A DNA stretch of 59,286 nucleotides from NCBI GenBank assembly GCA_000431535.1, contig HF991822.1, forward strand, positions 1 through 59,286. The letters are read 5' to 3'. The notes beneath the pieces are model-generated. The model was given only the letters and a program-made list of their open reading frames with translations, was not told where the DNA came from and did no database searches. Made by a program: the position numbers and the translations under genes. This DNA comes from Clostridium sp. CAG:678 (GTDB taxonomy: Bacteria > Bacillota > Clostridia > Oscillospirales > Acutalibacteraceae). This document shows positions 31,433-41,173 of this stretch, piece by piece; position 1 is the first letter of the stretch, and each line of letters starts with the position of its first letter.

Positions 31433-33646
31433 ATGACTTCATTCAGAAAAGTGTTCAAGTCAAGAGCGCTGATCCTGTTTTTGGTGATCGCGCTGTTGTT
31501 CGTAACGGATATCGGCCGCCTTTTTTATATTCAGGTTGTTAAAGGCGAGGAATATGCCGATAAGGCGCAGAGCCAGCAGCTTTCCGATACGGAGATCGAA
31601 GCCAACCGCGGCACGATCTATGACAGCGAAGGAAATATCCTTGCCCAGTCCGCAACAGTATGGACGGTGTTTTTGGATCCTTCCAATATCACAGACGATA
31701 ACCGCCAGACGATCGTGGATTACCTTGCCTCCGCTTTTGAGTATGATGACGAACAAAAGCAGGAACTTCTGGAAAAGAGCAAGGCGGACGGCAAATATCA
31801 GGTTGTTGAGAAAAATGTTGAAAACAGGCTGAAAGAAGAGATTGCCGCGTTTGTGTCAGATAACAAACTTTCCCTGTGCATCGGCTTTGAAGAGGGCACA
31901 CGCAGGTATTATCCTTACGGAAAACTTGCCTCGTCCGTGATCGGCTTTACAGGCGCAGATAATCAGGGCCTTGCCGGTATAGAATCTTACTATAACGAAC
32001 AGCTTACCGGCACAAACGGCAGGGTCATCACCGCAAAAGACGCAAAGTCCAATTCAATCTCAAACGATTATGAAACATCCTATGACGCGCAGGACGGCTA
32101 TTCCCTGAAACTTACGATCAATACAACGATCCAGTATTATCTGGAAAAAGAGCTGGAAAGAACGCTCAACGAGTATTCCGCAAAAGGGTGCTACGGCGTT
32201 GTGATGGACTGCAATACGGGCGCAGTGCTCGCCATGGCGTCCCTGCCGGATTATGACTGCAACGATCCTTATAAGATCACTTACGAAGAGTATCAGAAAG
32301 AACTGGATTCCATACAGGACGAAACACAAAAAACGGAAAAGCAAAGCGAATATATTCAAAGGCAGTGGAGAAATTTCATCGTTTCCGATACATACGTGCC
32401 AGGCTCGGTATTCAAAACCTTTATGGCGTCCGCCGTGCTGGAGGAGGGCGTTGCCACCCTGGATACGAAATATACCTGCACCGGCTCAATCAAAGTGGAT
32501 AAACACATCATGCACTGCCACTATCATCCCGGCCATGGCACGCAAACTCTTACACAGGGCCTTGAAAACTCCTGCAATCCGTTCTTTATCACGCTCGGCC
32601 AAAAACTTGGCGTGCACAACTATTACAAATATTTCAACGGATTCGGTTTTACCGAAAAAACCGGAATCGATGTTCCCGGCGAGGCAAGCCCGCAGTATTA
32701 TAAAGAGGATGAATACGGTATTGTAGAACTTTCTTCCGCTTCTTTCGGGCAGACGAACAGCCTTACACCCATACAGGTGTGCACCGGGCTTTGCGCAATC
32801 GCAAACGGGGGCAAATTGCTTACGCCTTATGTGGTATCTGAAATTACGGATGAAAACGGCAATACCGTTTCAAAAACACAGCCCAATGTGGTAAGGCAAG
32901 TCATCAGCGAAGATATTTCCAAAAAAGTATGCCAGATGATGCAGTCCGTTGTGGATAACGGCACAGGTAAAAACGGCTACGTAGCAGGCTACCGCGTAGG
33001 CGGCAAAACGGGTACTTCCACAAAACTCGGCGAATCAAAACCCGGTGAAAAAGATAAATATATCGTTTCTTTTGCAGCCATCGCGCCTGCGGATGATCCG
33101 CAGATCGCCATGCTCATCATCTGCGACGAGCCGAATGTGGATCTCGGCGGCGGCGCAATCTGCGCGCCCATCGCCGCAACTGTGATTGAGGAGAGTATGG
33201 CGGAACTCGGTATAGAGCCTGTTTATACCGATGAAGAAAAGAAAGATCTTTCCGTATCTACACCCGCCGTGATCGGCAAATCCGCAAAAGAGGCGGAAAA
33301 CACCATCAAAAACGCCGGCCTTGAAGTGAAGGTTGTTGGAGACGGAGACAAAGTGCTCAACCAGTCTCCGGCATCCGGCGCAACGATTCCGTCCGGCGGC
33401 ACCGTGGTGATCTATACGGAGGACACCGAAAAGCAAACGGTGAAAGTACCGGATTTCGCAGGGCTGACGGTTGCGCAGGCAAACCGGCTTGCAGCTTCAA
33501 ACAACATTAATCTGGAGATATCCGGCAATACGGCAAATGATGCGCTTGTTGTGGCATACAAGCAAAGCGAAGATGCCGGAAAAGAGGTAGAAATCGGAAC
33601 GGTTGTAACCGTAAGTTTCAAATCAACGCAGGCTGTTTTGGACTGA
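31433..33646 (+). CDS. Class B penicillin-binding protein with PASTA domains (FtsI/SpoVD type)
   Basis: A 737-residue transpeptidase with an N-terminal transmembrane helix (about residues 11-33), a dimerisation domain, and the catalytic motifs SVFK (Ser325, Lys328), SCN (380-382) and KTG (525-527). Two C-terminal PASTA repeats follow (about 600-735; KVPDFAGLTVAQANRLAASN in the second). It crosslinks peptidoglycan at the septum or spore cortex. Position in the dcw cluster suggests the division PBP; SpoVD is the alternative since both share this layout. Confidence 0.93.
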   Translation: MTSFRKVFKSRALILFLVIALLFVTDIGRLFYIQVVKGEEYADKAQSQQLSDTEIEANRGTIYDSEGNILAQSATVWTVFLDPSNITDDNRQTIVDYLASAFEYDDEQKQELLEKSKADGKYQVVEKNVENRLKEEIAAFVSDNKLSLCIGFEEGTRRYYPYGKLASSVIGFTGADNQGLAGIESYYNEQLTGTNGRVITAKDAKSNSISNDYETSYDAQDGYSLKLTINTTIQYYLEKELERTLNEYSAKGCYGVVMDCNTGAVLAMASLPDYDCNDPYKITYEEYQKELDSIQDETQKTEKQSEYIQRQWRNFIVSDTYVPGSVFKTFMASAVLEEGVATLDTKYTCTGSIKVDKHIMHCHYHPGHGTQTLTQGLENSCNPFFITLGQKLGVHNYYKYFNGFGFTEKTGIDVPGEASPQYYKEDEYGIVELSSASFGQTNSLTPIQVCTGLCAIANGGKLLTPYVVSEITDENGNTVSKTQPNVVRQVISEDISKKVCQMMQSVVDNGTGKNGYVAGYRVGGKTGTSTKLGESKPGEKDKYIVSFAAIAPADDPQIAMLIICDEPNVDLGGGAICAPIAATVIEESMAELGIEPVYTDEEKKDLSVSTPAVIGKSAKEAENTIKNAGLEVKVVGDGDKVLNQSPASGATIPSGGTVVIYTEDTEKQTVKVPDFAGLTVAQANRLAASNNINLEISGNTANDALVVAYKQSEDAGKEVEIGTVVTVSFKSTQAVLD

Positions 33647-33667
33647 GAATAAAATGGGGGACTACTG

Positions 33668-35116
33668 ATGAAATTATCCGAAATCTTAAAGGGAATACCT
33701 GTTAAAAATGAATACACAGACCGCGAGATTACCAATGTAACACAGGATTCCAGATCCGTGGGTGAAGGATGCCTGTTTGTTTGCATCAAAGGCAACACGT
33801 TTGACGGCCATACGGCCGCGCGGGACGCACTTCAAAAGGGCGCTGCCGCTGTGCTGGTGGAACGGGATCTTGGTTTAGACGGCGAGATCGTTACTGAAAA
33901 TACAAGAACCGTTTATTCCGCTGTCTGCGCCAACTTTTTCGGCAATCCGGCAGAGAAGCTGAAACTGGTTGGCATTACCGGCACGAACGGCAAAACCACC
34001 ACCACGTTTCTGATTAAACAGATTCTGGAAAGTGCCGGTAAAAAAACAGGCCTGATCGGCACGGTTCAGAATATGGTGGGCAGCGAGATCTATCCCGCAA
34101 AATTCACAACGCCCGATCCCTATGAACTGCAAAAACTGTTTTCCCTGATGGTGCGGGAGGGCTGCGAATACTGCGTTATGGAAGTATCCTCCCAGGCGCT
34201 TGCGCAGGGCAGAGTAAACGGACTCACTTTTGACGTTGCCGCTTTCTCCAATCTGACGCAGGATCATCTGGATTATCATAAAACTTTTGAAAATTATTTT
34301 GAGGCAAAACGGATCCTCTTTAAAAACTGTAAAAAAGCGGTTACCAATGCGGATGATCCGCACGGGCTTTCCATTGTCGCCAATCTTCCGTGCAGTGTGG
34401 TAACCTACGCCGTAAATACAAATGACGCTGACTTTGTGGCAAAAAATGTAAAATTCAAGGCAAACGGTGTGGAATATGATCTTGTCTGCGATTATATCGG
34501 CAGAGTGCATTGCCCTATACCCGGCAGATTTTCCGTATATAATTCCCTCTGCGCGGCGGCAGTTGCCGTAACCCTTGGCGTCGATTTCGGCACCGTTTTA
34601 AATGCGGTTTCAAAATCTTCCGGCGTAAAGGGCAGAATTGAGGTCGTTCCTACCCCCGGCACAGACTATACCGTAATTATCGATTATGCCCATTCTCCGG
34701 ACGGATTGGAAAATATTATCTCTTCTCTTCGCGAGATCGCCAAAGGGCGCATCGTAACCGTGTTCGGCTGCGGCGGAGACCGAGATAAAACAAAACGCCC
34801 CAAAATGGGCAAGATCGCGGCGGAACTTTCGGATTTCTGCGTTGTTACTTCGGATAATCCGCGTTCGGAAGATCCCCATGCCATCATTGAGGATATCCTT
34901 GTTGGCATGAAAGGCGTGTCCACGCCCTATGTGGTTGTGGAAAACCGTAAAGAGGCAATACACTGGGCAATGGAGCATGCGCGCCGGGATGATATTATTC
35001 TTCTTGCCGGAAAAGGGCATGAAACTTACCAAATACTGCCAACCGGCACAATCCATTTTGATGAGCGCGAGGCAGTTGCTCAAATTTTACAGGAATTCAA
35101 TAAAAATAAGGAATAA
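33668..35116 (+). CDS. murE: UDP-MurNAc-tripeptide synthetase MurE (meso-DAP type)
   Basis: A 482-residue Mur ligase with ATP-binding GTNGKT (105-110) and the substrate-selecting motif DNPR (396-399), which indicates addition of meso-diaminopimelate rather than lysine. The C-terminal FDEREAV block is normal. It acts in the cytoplasm on UDP-MurNAc-Ala-Glu. The usual next gene, murF, is missing here. Confidence 0.96.
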   Translation: MKLSEILKGIPVKNEYTDREITNVTQDSRSVGEGCLFVCIKGNTFDGHTAARDALQKGAAAVLVERDLGLDGEIVTENTRTVYSAVCANFFGNPAEKLKLVGITGTNGKTTTTFLIKQILESAGKKTGLIGTVQNMVGSEIYPAKFTTPDPYELQKLFSLMVREGCEYCVMEVSSQALAQGRVNGLTFDVAAFSNLTQDHLDYHKTFENYFEAKRILFKNCKKAVTNADDPHGLSIVANLPCSVVTYAVNTNDADFVAKNVKFKANGVEYDLVCDYIGRVHCPIPGRFSVYNSLCAAAVAVTLGVDFGTVLNAVSKSSGVKGRIEVVPTPGTDYTVIIDYAHSPDGLENIISSLREIAKGRIVTVFGCGGDRDKTKRPKMGKIAAELSDFCVVTSDNPRSEDPHAIIEDILVGMKGVSTPYVVVENRKEAIHWAMEHARRDDIILLAGKGHETYQILPTGTIHFDEREAVAQILQEFNKNKE

Positions 35117-35133
35117 TAAAGGTGGGAGATCAA

Positions 35134-36186
35134 ATGTGCATAACAGCCGCAGCGGCAATCAGCGCTGTGATCGGCTTTGCCGTAACAGCCGCCCTTGGAT
35201 TCGTCGTGATTCCTTGGCTTCACAAACTGAAATTCGGGCAGACAATACTGGATATCGGCCCCAAATGGCATAAGAAAAAGCAGGGCACACCCAATATGGG
35301 CGGGCTTATGTTCATTGCCGGCATCTTCTGCGCCTTCATTATTTCGGCGGTTTTGTTTACCGCTTTGGGCGGAAATCTGGAAACCGAATATTCCGCTATT
35401 CTTACCGGCCGCGAAAAAACGCTGCTGATCGCCGGGCTGATGCTTGCGCTCGGCTGCGGAATCGTTGGTTTCGCGGATGATTTCACCAAGATCAAATTAA
35501 AAAGAAACGAGGGCCTGACGCCGAAACAGAAAACGATCGGTCAGTTGGTTATGACGATCGGTTACGTGGCTACGCTTTGGATCTCCAAAAATACGATCTG
35601 GTATTTCCCGTTTATCGGAACGGTTGATTTTTCCAAAAACTTTTTCACGGGAATCATTTTCTGGGCGCTTTCCATTGTGATCGTCTACGGCTGTGTAAAC
35701 AGCGTAAACCTTACGGATGGTATAGACGGCCTTTGCCCATCCGTTACGCTGACGGTGGCAGCCGCGTTTACCGTGATCGCCTTTATTGAAAATTTTGCAG
35801 GTTTGGGCATCCTTTCCACTGCTCTGCTCGGCGCCATGTGCGGCTTCCTTTGCTGGAACTGGAACCCCGCAAAGGTGTTTATGGGGGATACGGGTTCGCT
35901 CTTTCTCGGCGGTCTTGTTGTTTCACTGGGGTTTGCAATCAAAAGCCCGTTCTTGCTTTTGCCGATCGGTATCATTTATGTTTGTGAAACGCTCAGTGAT
36001 ATTATTCAGATCGGTTATTTCAAGATCACCCACGGCAAGCGTGTGTTCAAAATGGCGCCCATCCATCACCATTTTGAAATGTGCGGGTGGAAAGAAAAGA
36101 AAATCTGCATTGTATTCTCACTTGTCAATATTGCAGGCTGCGCCATCGGCGTTTTGCTCTACGTTTTCGGCAACACTGCCGCCTGA
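35134..36186 (+). CDS. mraY: Phospho-MurNAc-pentapeptide transferase MraY
   Basis: A 350-residue, ten-helix membrane enzyme with GTPNMGGLMF, the aspartates of FADDFTKIK and NLTDGIDGL, and the HHHFE block (APIHHHFEMCGWKE). It makes lipid I from UDP-MurNAc-pentapeptide and undecaprenyl phosphate. The ATG at 35134 has GGTGGGAG five bases upstream and is preferred to a GTG at 35122 inside that site. Confidence 0.96.
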   Translation: MCITAAAAISAVIGFAVTAALGFVVIPWLHKLKFGQTILDIGPKWHKKKQGTPNMGGLMFIAGIFCAFIISAVLFTALGGNLETEYSAILTGREKTLLIAGLMLALGCGIVGFADDFTKIKLKRNEGLTPKQKTIGQLVMTIGYVATLWISKNTIWYFPFIGTVDFSKNFFTGIIFWALSIVIVYGCVNSVNLTDGIDGLCPSVTLTVAAAFTVIAFIENFAGLGILSTALLGAMCGFLCWNWNPAKVFMGDTGSLFLGGLVVSLGFAIKSPFLLLPIGIIYVCETLSDIIQIGYFKITHGKRVFKMAPIHHHFEMCGWKEKKICIVFSLVNIAGCAIGVLLYVFGNTAA

Positions 36187-36293
36187 TCCTGTGCGCCGGT
36201 GCACGCCTGTTTATAAAAAGTATTTATTTTGTTTATCCTTAATTTTATATTTTTTCATATCTTACAACTATAATTTCAGAAAGGAAGACAGCC

Positions 36294-37598
36294 ATGCCGG
36301 AAAGACTTACCCCTCCGATACGCTATCCGGATCCGGATGACCGCGGCAGAAAAGCACGCCGCGGTAAAAGAGCACAGCAGCCGCAGGGCGGGGAGAAGAT
36401 CGTCAGACCGAAAAAGGGTCTTGGCTTTAAAGATATAAGTAAATCCGATATCTTTGTTACCGGCGCGTTTGACGTTCCGTTTTTTGCGCTCACCATCATC
36501 ATTCTTGCTGTTGGGCTGGTCATGCTGTTTTCGGCGTCTTATCCTTATTCCTATTTTGAATCCGGCAATTCCTATCACTATTTTATCAGGCAGCTGATCT
36601 TTGCGGTGCTTGGCATAGCCGCAATGCTGTTCATTTCCAAACTGAATTATAAGATCTTTAAAGCCGCAGCGCCCATACTCCTCGGCGTAACCATATTTTT
36701 GCTTGTGCTTGTTTTGTTTTATCACACAAGCGTATCCTCTGAGGCGGGCGAGGATTTTAGACGGTATATTCCCGTTGGCGGGCTGTTTACCTTTCAGCCG
36801 TCCGATATTGCAAAATTTACACTCATCACCACCCTTGCGGCTTATATCAGTATCTATTCCAAATATATAGGCACGTTTAAATACGGCATTCTGATCCCTG
36901 CCGCCATTATTGCCGTTTACTGCGTTTTGATCATGGCGGAAAATCATGTGTCAGGCACAATCATCGTCGGCATTATCGGACTTTCCCTGATGTTTGCCGG
37001 CGGCGCGGATAAAAGGCTGTTTATCGTTGGCTGCGGCCTTGTGGTCGCGCTTTGCATCGTGGTGTTTACCTTTCCGCAGATCCTGCCGGAGTATGTGCAG
37101 GAAAAACTCCGCGCGTTTACAGACAAAAGTTATGATCCGCTCGGCGCGCGCTGGCAAACCAATAATTCGCTTTACGCAATCGGCTCCGGCGGATTTTTCG
37201 GCGTCGGCCTCGGAAATTCCAAACAGAAATATCTGTATGTTTCCGAACCGCAGAACGATTTTATTTTTTCCATCGTGTGCGAAGAACTCGGCTTTATCGG
37301 CGCGGCGGTCATCATTCTTCTTTTTGCCGCGCTTGTGATCCGGGCGTTTAAGATTGCCGTATCCATCAACGATAAATTCGCGTCGCTCTTGGTTATCGGC
37401 ATCGCCACCCAGCTTGGTGTGCAGGTGGCGCTCAATATTCTGGTTGTAACGGATTTTATTCCGAATACAGGTATCTCTCTTCCGTTTTTCAGTTACGGCG
37501 GCACCGCTTTGCTCATGATTCTTGGTGAGATGGGCGTTGTGCTCGGCGTCTCCAGAAGAGCCAATCAAAAAAAGGCCGATATTCAGTCGGTCGAATAG
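36294..37598 (+). CDS. ftsW: SEDS-family peptidoglycan polymerase FtsW
   Basis: A 434-residue SEDS protein with ten hydrophobic segments after a 65-residue basic cytoplasmic N-terminus. Conserved blocks are QPSDIAKF, GARWQTNNSLYAIGSGGFFG, ENDFIF-like QNDFIFSIVCEELG, and the C-terminal GISLPFFSYGGTALL. It polymerises glycan strands with the class B PBP. GAAAGGAAG precedes the ATG. The 107 bases before it contain no clear promoter. Confidence 0.94.
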   Translation: MPERLTPPIRYPDPDDRGRKARRGKRAQQPQGGEKIVRPKKGLGFKDISKSDIFVTGAFDVPFFALTIIILAVGLVMLFSASYPYSYFESGNSYHYFIRQLIFAVLGIAAMLFISKLNYKIFKAAAPILLGVTIFLLVLVLFYHTSVSSEAGEDFRRYIPVGGLFTFQPSDIAKFTLITTLAAYISIYSKYIGTFKYGILIPAAIIAVYCVLIMAENHVSGTIIVGIIGLSLMFAGGADKRLFIVGCGLVVALCIVVFTFPQILPEYVQEKLRAFTDKSYDPLGARWQTNNSLYAIGSGGFFGVGLGNSKQKYLYVSEPQNDFIFSIVCEELGFIGAAVIILLFAALVIRAFKIAVSINDKFASLLVIGIATQLGVQVALNILVVTDFIPNTGISLPFFSYGGTALLMILGEMGVVLGVSRRANQKKADIQSVE

Positions 37599-37606
37599 GA
37601 GCAGTA

Positions 37607-38725
37607 ATGAAGATTTTATTTGCAACAGGCGGCACTGCCGGCCATATTAATCCGGCGCTTGCCGTGGCGTCTTATATTCGCAAACATTATGCAGATGCGC
37701 AGATCCTTTTTGTGGGCACATCAGATCATATGGAATCCCGCCTGGTTCCGAATGCGGGCTTCGAATTTAAAACCGTGGATATTTCAGGCTTTCGAAGATC
37801 CATGTCCCCGTCTGCAATCGTATATAATCTGAAAACCGTTTTCAGAATCTTTAAATCCAAAGGGCAAAGCAAAAAGATCATCCGTGATTTTCAGCCCGAT
37901 GTCTGCGTCGGTTTCGGAGGTTATGTTTCCGGCCCTGTCATTGAAGAGGCTGCGGAACTGAAGATCCCTACCTGCATTCATGAGCAGAACGCATTTCCCG
38001 GTATCACAAACAAAACGCTTGCCAAAAAGGCGGATGCTGTTTTGGTAACCGTGGAGGACGCCGTTTCCAGGCTGGAATCCAAAAATCCGCCGGTCATCAC
38101 CGGTCTGCCCGTAAGGGGCGAACTCTTGAATGCAGACCGCGATTTTGCCCGCGCGCAGCTTGGGATAGACAACAGACCGCTTGTCCTTTCCTTCGGCGGC
38201 TCTTTAGGCGCCGAACCGATCAATGAGGCGATGTATGCGATTCTTTTAAACAGCGCTGAAAACGGCAAATACCATCACATTCATTCCGTTGGTACCAACG
38301 GCGGCGGTTATCTAGAAAAATTTGAAAAAGCCGGATTCAAAAACGGCAGAAAAGGCACTGTAGAAGTCAGGCAGTATATAGATAATATGGATATTTGTAT
38401 GGCTGCTGCGGATCTTGTGATCAGCAGGGCAGGCGCGTCAACCCTTTCAGAGATCGAGGCGCTCGGCAAGGCTTCTGTATTAATCCCCAGCCCCTATGTT
38501 GCTGAAAACCACCAGTATCACAACGCTATGGCGCTTGTAAAAAGAAACGCCGCAAGAATCATAGAGGAGAATGAACTGACTGCTGAGCGCCTGCAAAGCG
38601 TGATGGATGAAGTGCTTTCCAATAAAGAGGAACTGGCTGAGATCGGTAAGAACGCCAAAAAGATGGCTGTAACCGATTCGGCAGAGCGAATCGCGCAGAT
38701 CATCGTATCCCTTTGCCGCAAATAA
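37607..38725 (+). CDS. murG: MurG N-acetylglucosaminyltransferase
   Basis: A 372-residue GT28 glycosyltransferase with the N-terminal FATGGTAGHINPAL, FGGYVSGPV, IHEQNAFPGITN and the C-terminal donor site ISRAGASTLSEIEALGKASV. It converts lipid I to lipid II at the inner face of the membrane. It begins eight bases after the ftsW stop with AGGAG upstream. Confidence 0.96.
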   Translation: MKILFATGGTAGHINPALAVASYIRKHYADAQILFVGTSDHMESRLVPNAGFEFKTVDISGFRRSMSPSAIVYNLKTVFRIFKSKGQSKKIIRDFQPDVCVGFGGYVSGPVIEEAAELKIPTCIHEQNAFPGITNKTLAKKADAVLVTVEDAVSRLESKNPPVITGLPVRGELLNADRDFARAQLGIDNRPLVLSFGGSLGAEPINEAMYAILLNSAENGKYHHIHSVGTNGGGYLEKFEKAGFKNGRKGTVEVRQYIDNMDICMAAADLVISRAGASTLSEIEALGKASVLIPSPYVAENHQYHNAMALVKRNAARIIEENELTAERLQSVMDEVLSNKEELAEIGKNAKKMAVTDSAERIAQIIVSLCRK

Positions 38726-38784
38726 TTTAGCAAAGCGCCGCTGTTTGCATAGAATGATACAGAATATGCAGGCAGGTGGCTAAC

Positions 38785-40047
38785 TTGGAAAAACTTATTA
38801 TTACAGGCAATCAGCCGCTGGGCGGAGAGATCTCCGTTCACGGTTCAAAAAATGCGGTGCTGCCGATCCTTGCGGCAACATTGCTCATTAAGGGAGAAAC
38901 GGTTCTACATAATGTTCCCGACCTCAGTGATGTAACCGCGTCCATTGAAATCCTCAGGCATCTGGGCGCTGAGGTTCAGCGTGAAAAACACACGCTTATT
39001 ATAAATACATCCAATATTATCAATAATGACATTCCCGAGGAAATGATGCGTGAGATGCGTTCTTCCATCATCTTTCTCGGCTCGCTTGTTACGCGGTGCA
39101 AAGAAGCGCTGCTGTGCCCGCCCGGCGGTTGCGATATAGGTGTAAGGCCGATTGATCTGCACCTGAGTTCCCTGAAAAAAATGGGCGCGCAGATCAGCGA
39201 AAACGGCAGCTGCATACACTGCCGCGCGCAGCGGCTTCACGGCGCAAAGATCTTTTTGTCATTTCCAAGCGTTGGGGCAACGGAAAATATTATGATTTCT
39301 TCCGTCCTTGCAAAAGGTAAAACAACGATCATCAACGCGGCAAGAGAACCGGAGATCAGTGATCTGGCGTCATTTTTGAATGCCTGCGGCGCCAAAATCT
39401 TCGGCGCAGGGGAAAGCACGGTGGAGATTGAGGGCGTAGACGAACTTTTTCCCAATGCCCATACCGTGATCCCGGATCGGATCGTTGCGGCCACTTATAT
39501 GTGCGCAGGTGCGCTTCAGGCAAAGGAACTTGTTGTGAAAAACGTGCGCGCGGCGCATCTTGTTCCGGTCATTCCCGTTTTCAGCGAGATGGGGTGCAGA
39601 ATCTATTTATCCGGCACTGATCTTAAAATCATCTCTCCCAAAAGGCTGAAACGCGTTAAAAATATAAAAACAATGCCGTATCCCGGGTTTCCTACGGATT
39701 GCCAGAGCGTTTTTATGGCTGCGCTTTCCAAAGCAAAAGGAACTTCGGTTTTTAATGAAAGCGTGTTTGACGGCAGATATAAGCATATCAGCGAACTTCG
39801 CCGATTCGGCGCGGATATCACGGTGAATGACAGAATCGCCGTTGTAAACGGCGTGCGCGATCTTTTTGGCGCAAATGTGTATTCCACCGATCTCCGCGGC
39901 GGCGCGTCTCTTGTTTTGGCTGCGCTTGCCGCTGTGGGCACATCCTCAGTCGGCAATGTATGCCATATAGACAGGGGCTATGAACATATAGAAAAGAATC
40001 TCAGAAAAATAGGAGCGGTTATAGAGAGAAAAGAATATGAAAGATAA
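38785..40047 (+). CDS. murA: UDP-N-acetylglucosamine 1-carboxyvinyltransferase MurA
   Basis: A 420-residue EPSP-synthase-fold enzyme starting MEKLIITGNQPLGGEISVHG, with Lys22 (GSKNAVLP) and the catalytic loop PGGCDIG (Cys116), so it is expected to be fosfomycin-sensitive. It performs the first committed step of peptidoglycan synthesis. The TTG at 38785 lies five bases after AGGTGG and gives the family start; the GTG at 38776 overlaps that site. It overlaps ftsQ by 11 bases. Confidence 0.95.
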   Translation: MEKLIITGNQPLGGEISVHGSKNAVLPILAATLLIKGETVLHNVPDLSDVTASIEILRHLGAEVQREKHTLIINTSNIINNDIPEEMMREMRSSIIFLGSLVTRCKEALLCPPGGCDIGVRPIDLHLSSLKKMGAQISENGSCIHCRAQRLHGAKIFLSFPSVGATENIMISSVLAKGKTTIINAAREPEISDLASFLNACGAKIFGAGESTVEIEGVDELFPNAHTVIPDRIVAATYMCAGALQAKELVVKNVRAAHLVPVIPVFSEMGCRIYLSGTDLKIISPKRLKRVKNIKTMPYPGFPTDCQSVFMAALSKAKGTSVFNESVFDGRYKHISELRRFGADITVNDRIAVVNGVRDLFGANVYSTDLRGGASLVLAALAAVGTSSVGNVCHIDRGYEHIEKNLRKIGAVIERKEYER

Positions 40048-40945
40048 TAAAAAACGAAAACGCAGTGTTTCTGAAAAAAGTTATCATGCAAGAGCGCCGC
40101 TTGATGATCTGGAGCCTCCGAAAGTATATAGGGCAGACAGCCATCTCGGCGGCGATTCGATGCGCCCAACAAAAAACCAGACGCGGCGCAGACAAAATAA
40201 AAAAAGAAAATTAAAAAACAATGTCAGAAGAGCGCTGCTCGCATTTTGCCTGCTTGTGGTTCTGCTGGCATTCGGCGTTACGCTGTCTCTTACGGTTTTC
40301 TTTAAAACAGAAACGGTAACCGCGCAGGGGAGCGGTATTTATGCAGAGCAGGAGATTGTGGACGCGTCGGGTATCAATTCCGGAAACAATCTGTTTTTGA
40401 TCAGTGAAGAAGAAATAGCAGACAGCATCACACGCAGACTGCCGTATATCGGCACCGTAACGATCAACAGGGAACTTCCCAATACCTTGCATATCCATGT
40501 AACGGATACGATCGCGTCCTATGCCATAGAAAATGCAGATGGCACGTATATCCTGCTGGATGCGCAGTTTAAGGTGTTGGAAAACGCAGCGGCGCAAAAC
40601 CCGGCGGATACCATATTGATCAGCAGCGCGGAGATCAGCAGCGCCAATCCGGGCACAACCATTGCATTCAGCGATACTGCTGTTCAGCAGCGGTTGAATG
40701 AAATTGCAGCCGGCATCAGCAAAACGGGTATGGCGCAGGCAACGGAGATCTATACAAAAGGCGTAAACAGCAACTATATTGTATATATGGGCCGCATCAC
40801 ATTTGAATTGGGTACGCTGGATAATCTGGAAGATAAGATCATCAGAGGGCTTGCATCCTGCGAACAATTAGATAAAGACGGCTCAAATATGAAAGGAAAT
40901 TTAAATCTTACCGTTGACAAGCAATCTTACTTTACACCTGAATAA
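40037..40945 (+). CDS. ftsQ: Cell division protein FtsQ/DivIB
   Basis: A 302-residue bitopic protein with a long, very basic cytoplasmic N-terminus, one transmembrane helix (about LLAFCLLVVLLAFGVTLSLT), then a POTRA domain (about 95-165; RRLPYIGTVTINRELPNTLH) and a beta domain. It scaffolds the FtsL/DivIC complex. It is coupled to murA by overlap and is followed by a separate promoter for ftsZ. Sequence conservation in this family is low; the call rests on topology, POTRA and place. Confidence 0.9.
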   Translation: MKDNKKRKRSVSEKSYHARAPLDDLEPPKVYRADSHLGGDSMRPTKNQTRRRQNKKRKLKNNVRRALLAFCLLVVLLAFGVTLSLTVFFKTETVTAQGSGIYAEQEIVDASGINSGNNLFLISEEEIADSITRRLPYIGTVTINRELPNTLHIHVTDTIASYAIENADGTYILLDAQFKVLENAAAQNPADTILISSAEISSANPGTTIAFSDTAVQQRLNEIAAGISKTGMAQATEIYTKGVNSNYIVYMGRITFELGTLDNLEDKIIRGLASCEQLDKDGSNMKGNLNLTVDKQSYFTPE

Positions 40946-41089
40946 GGTTACAAATTATGTAAAGGAGATCACTTTACAAAAATAGAACAAATTTTCGCAA
41001 AAAATCAAGTTTTGTTTATACTGCACAAATTATTGCGCAAATATTTTATAAAATTTGAAAGAAATATTGTTCATAAATAGAAAAAAATA

Positions 41090-41118
41090 TTGCAAAATGA
41101 TTACAATATTGTTACAAT
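41090..41118 (+). promoter_or_regulatory. Promoter of ftsZ
   Basis: TTGCAA (41090-41095), 17-bp spacer, TACAAT (41113-41118), 55 bases before the ftsZ ATG in a very AT-rich 228-base gap. Confidence 0.72.
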
Positions 41119-41173
41119 AAGAGAGTACAGACAACTCAGAGTCTAACTATACTACATACAAGGAGAATAAAAA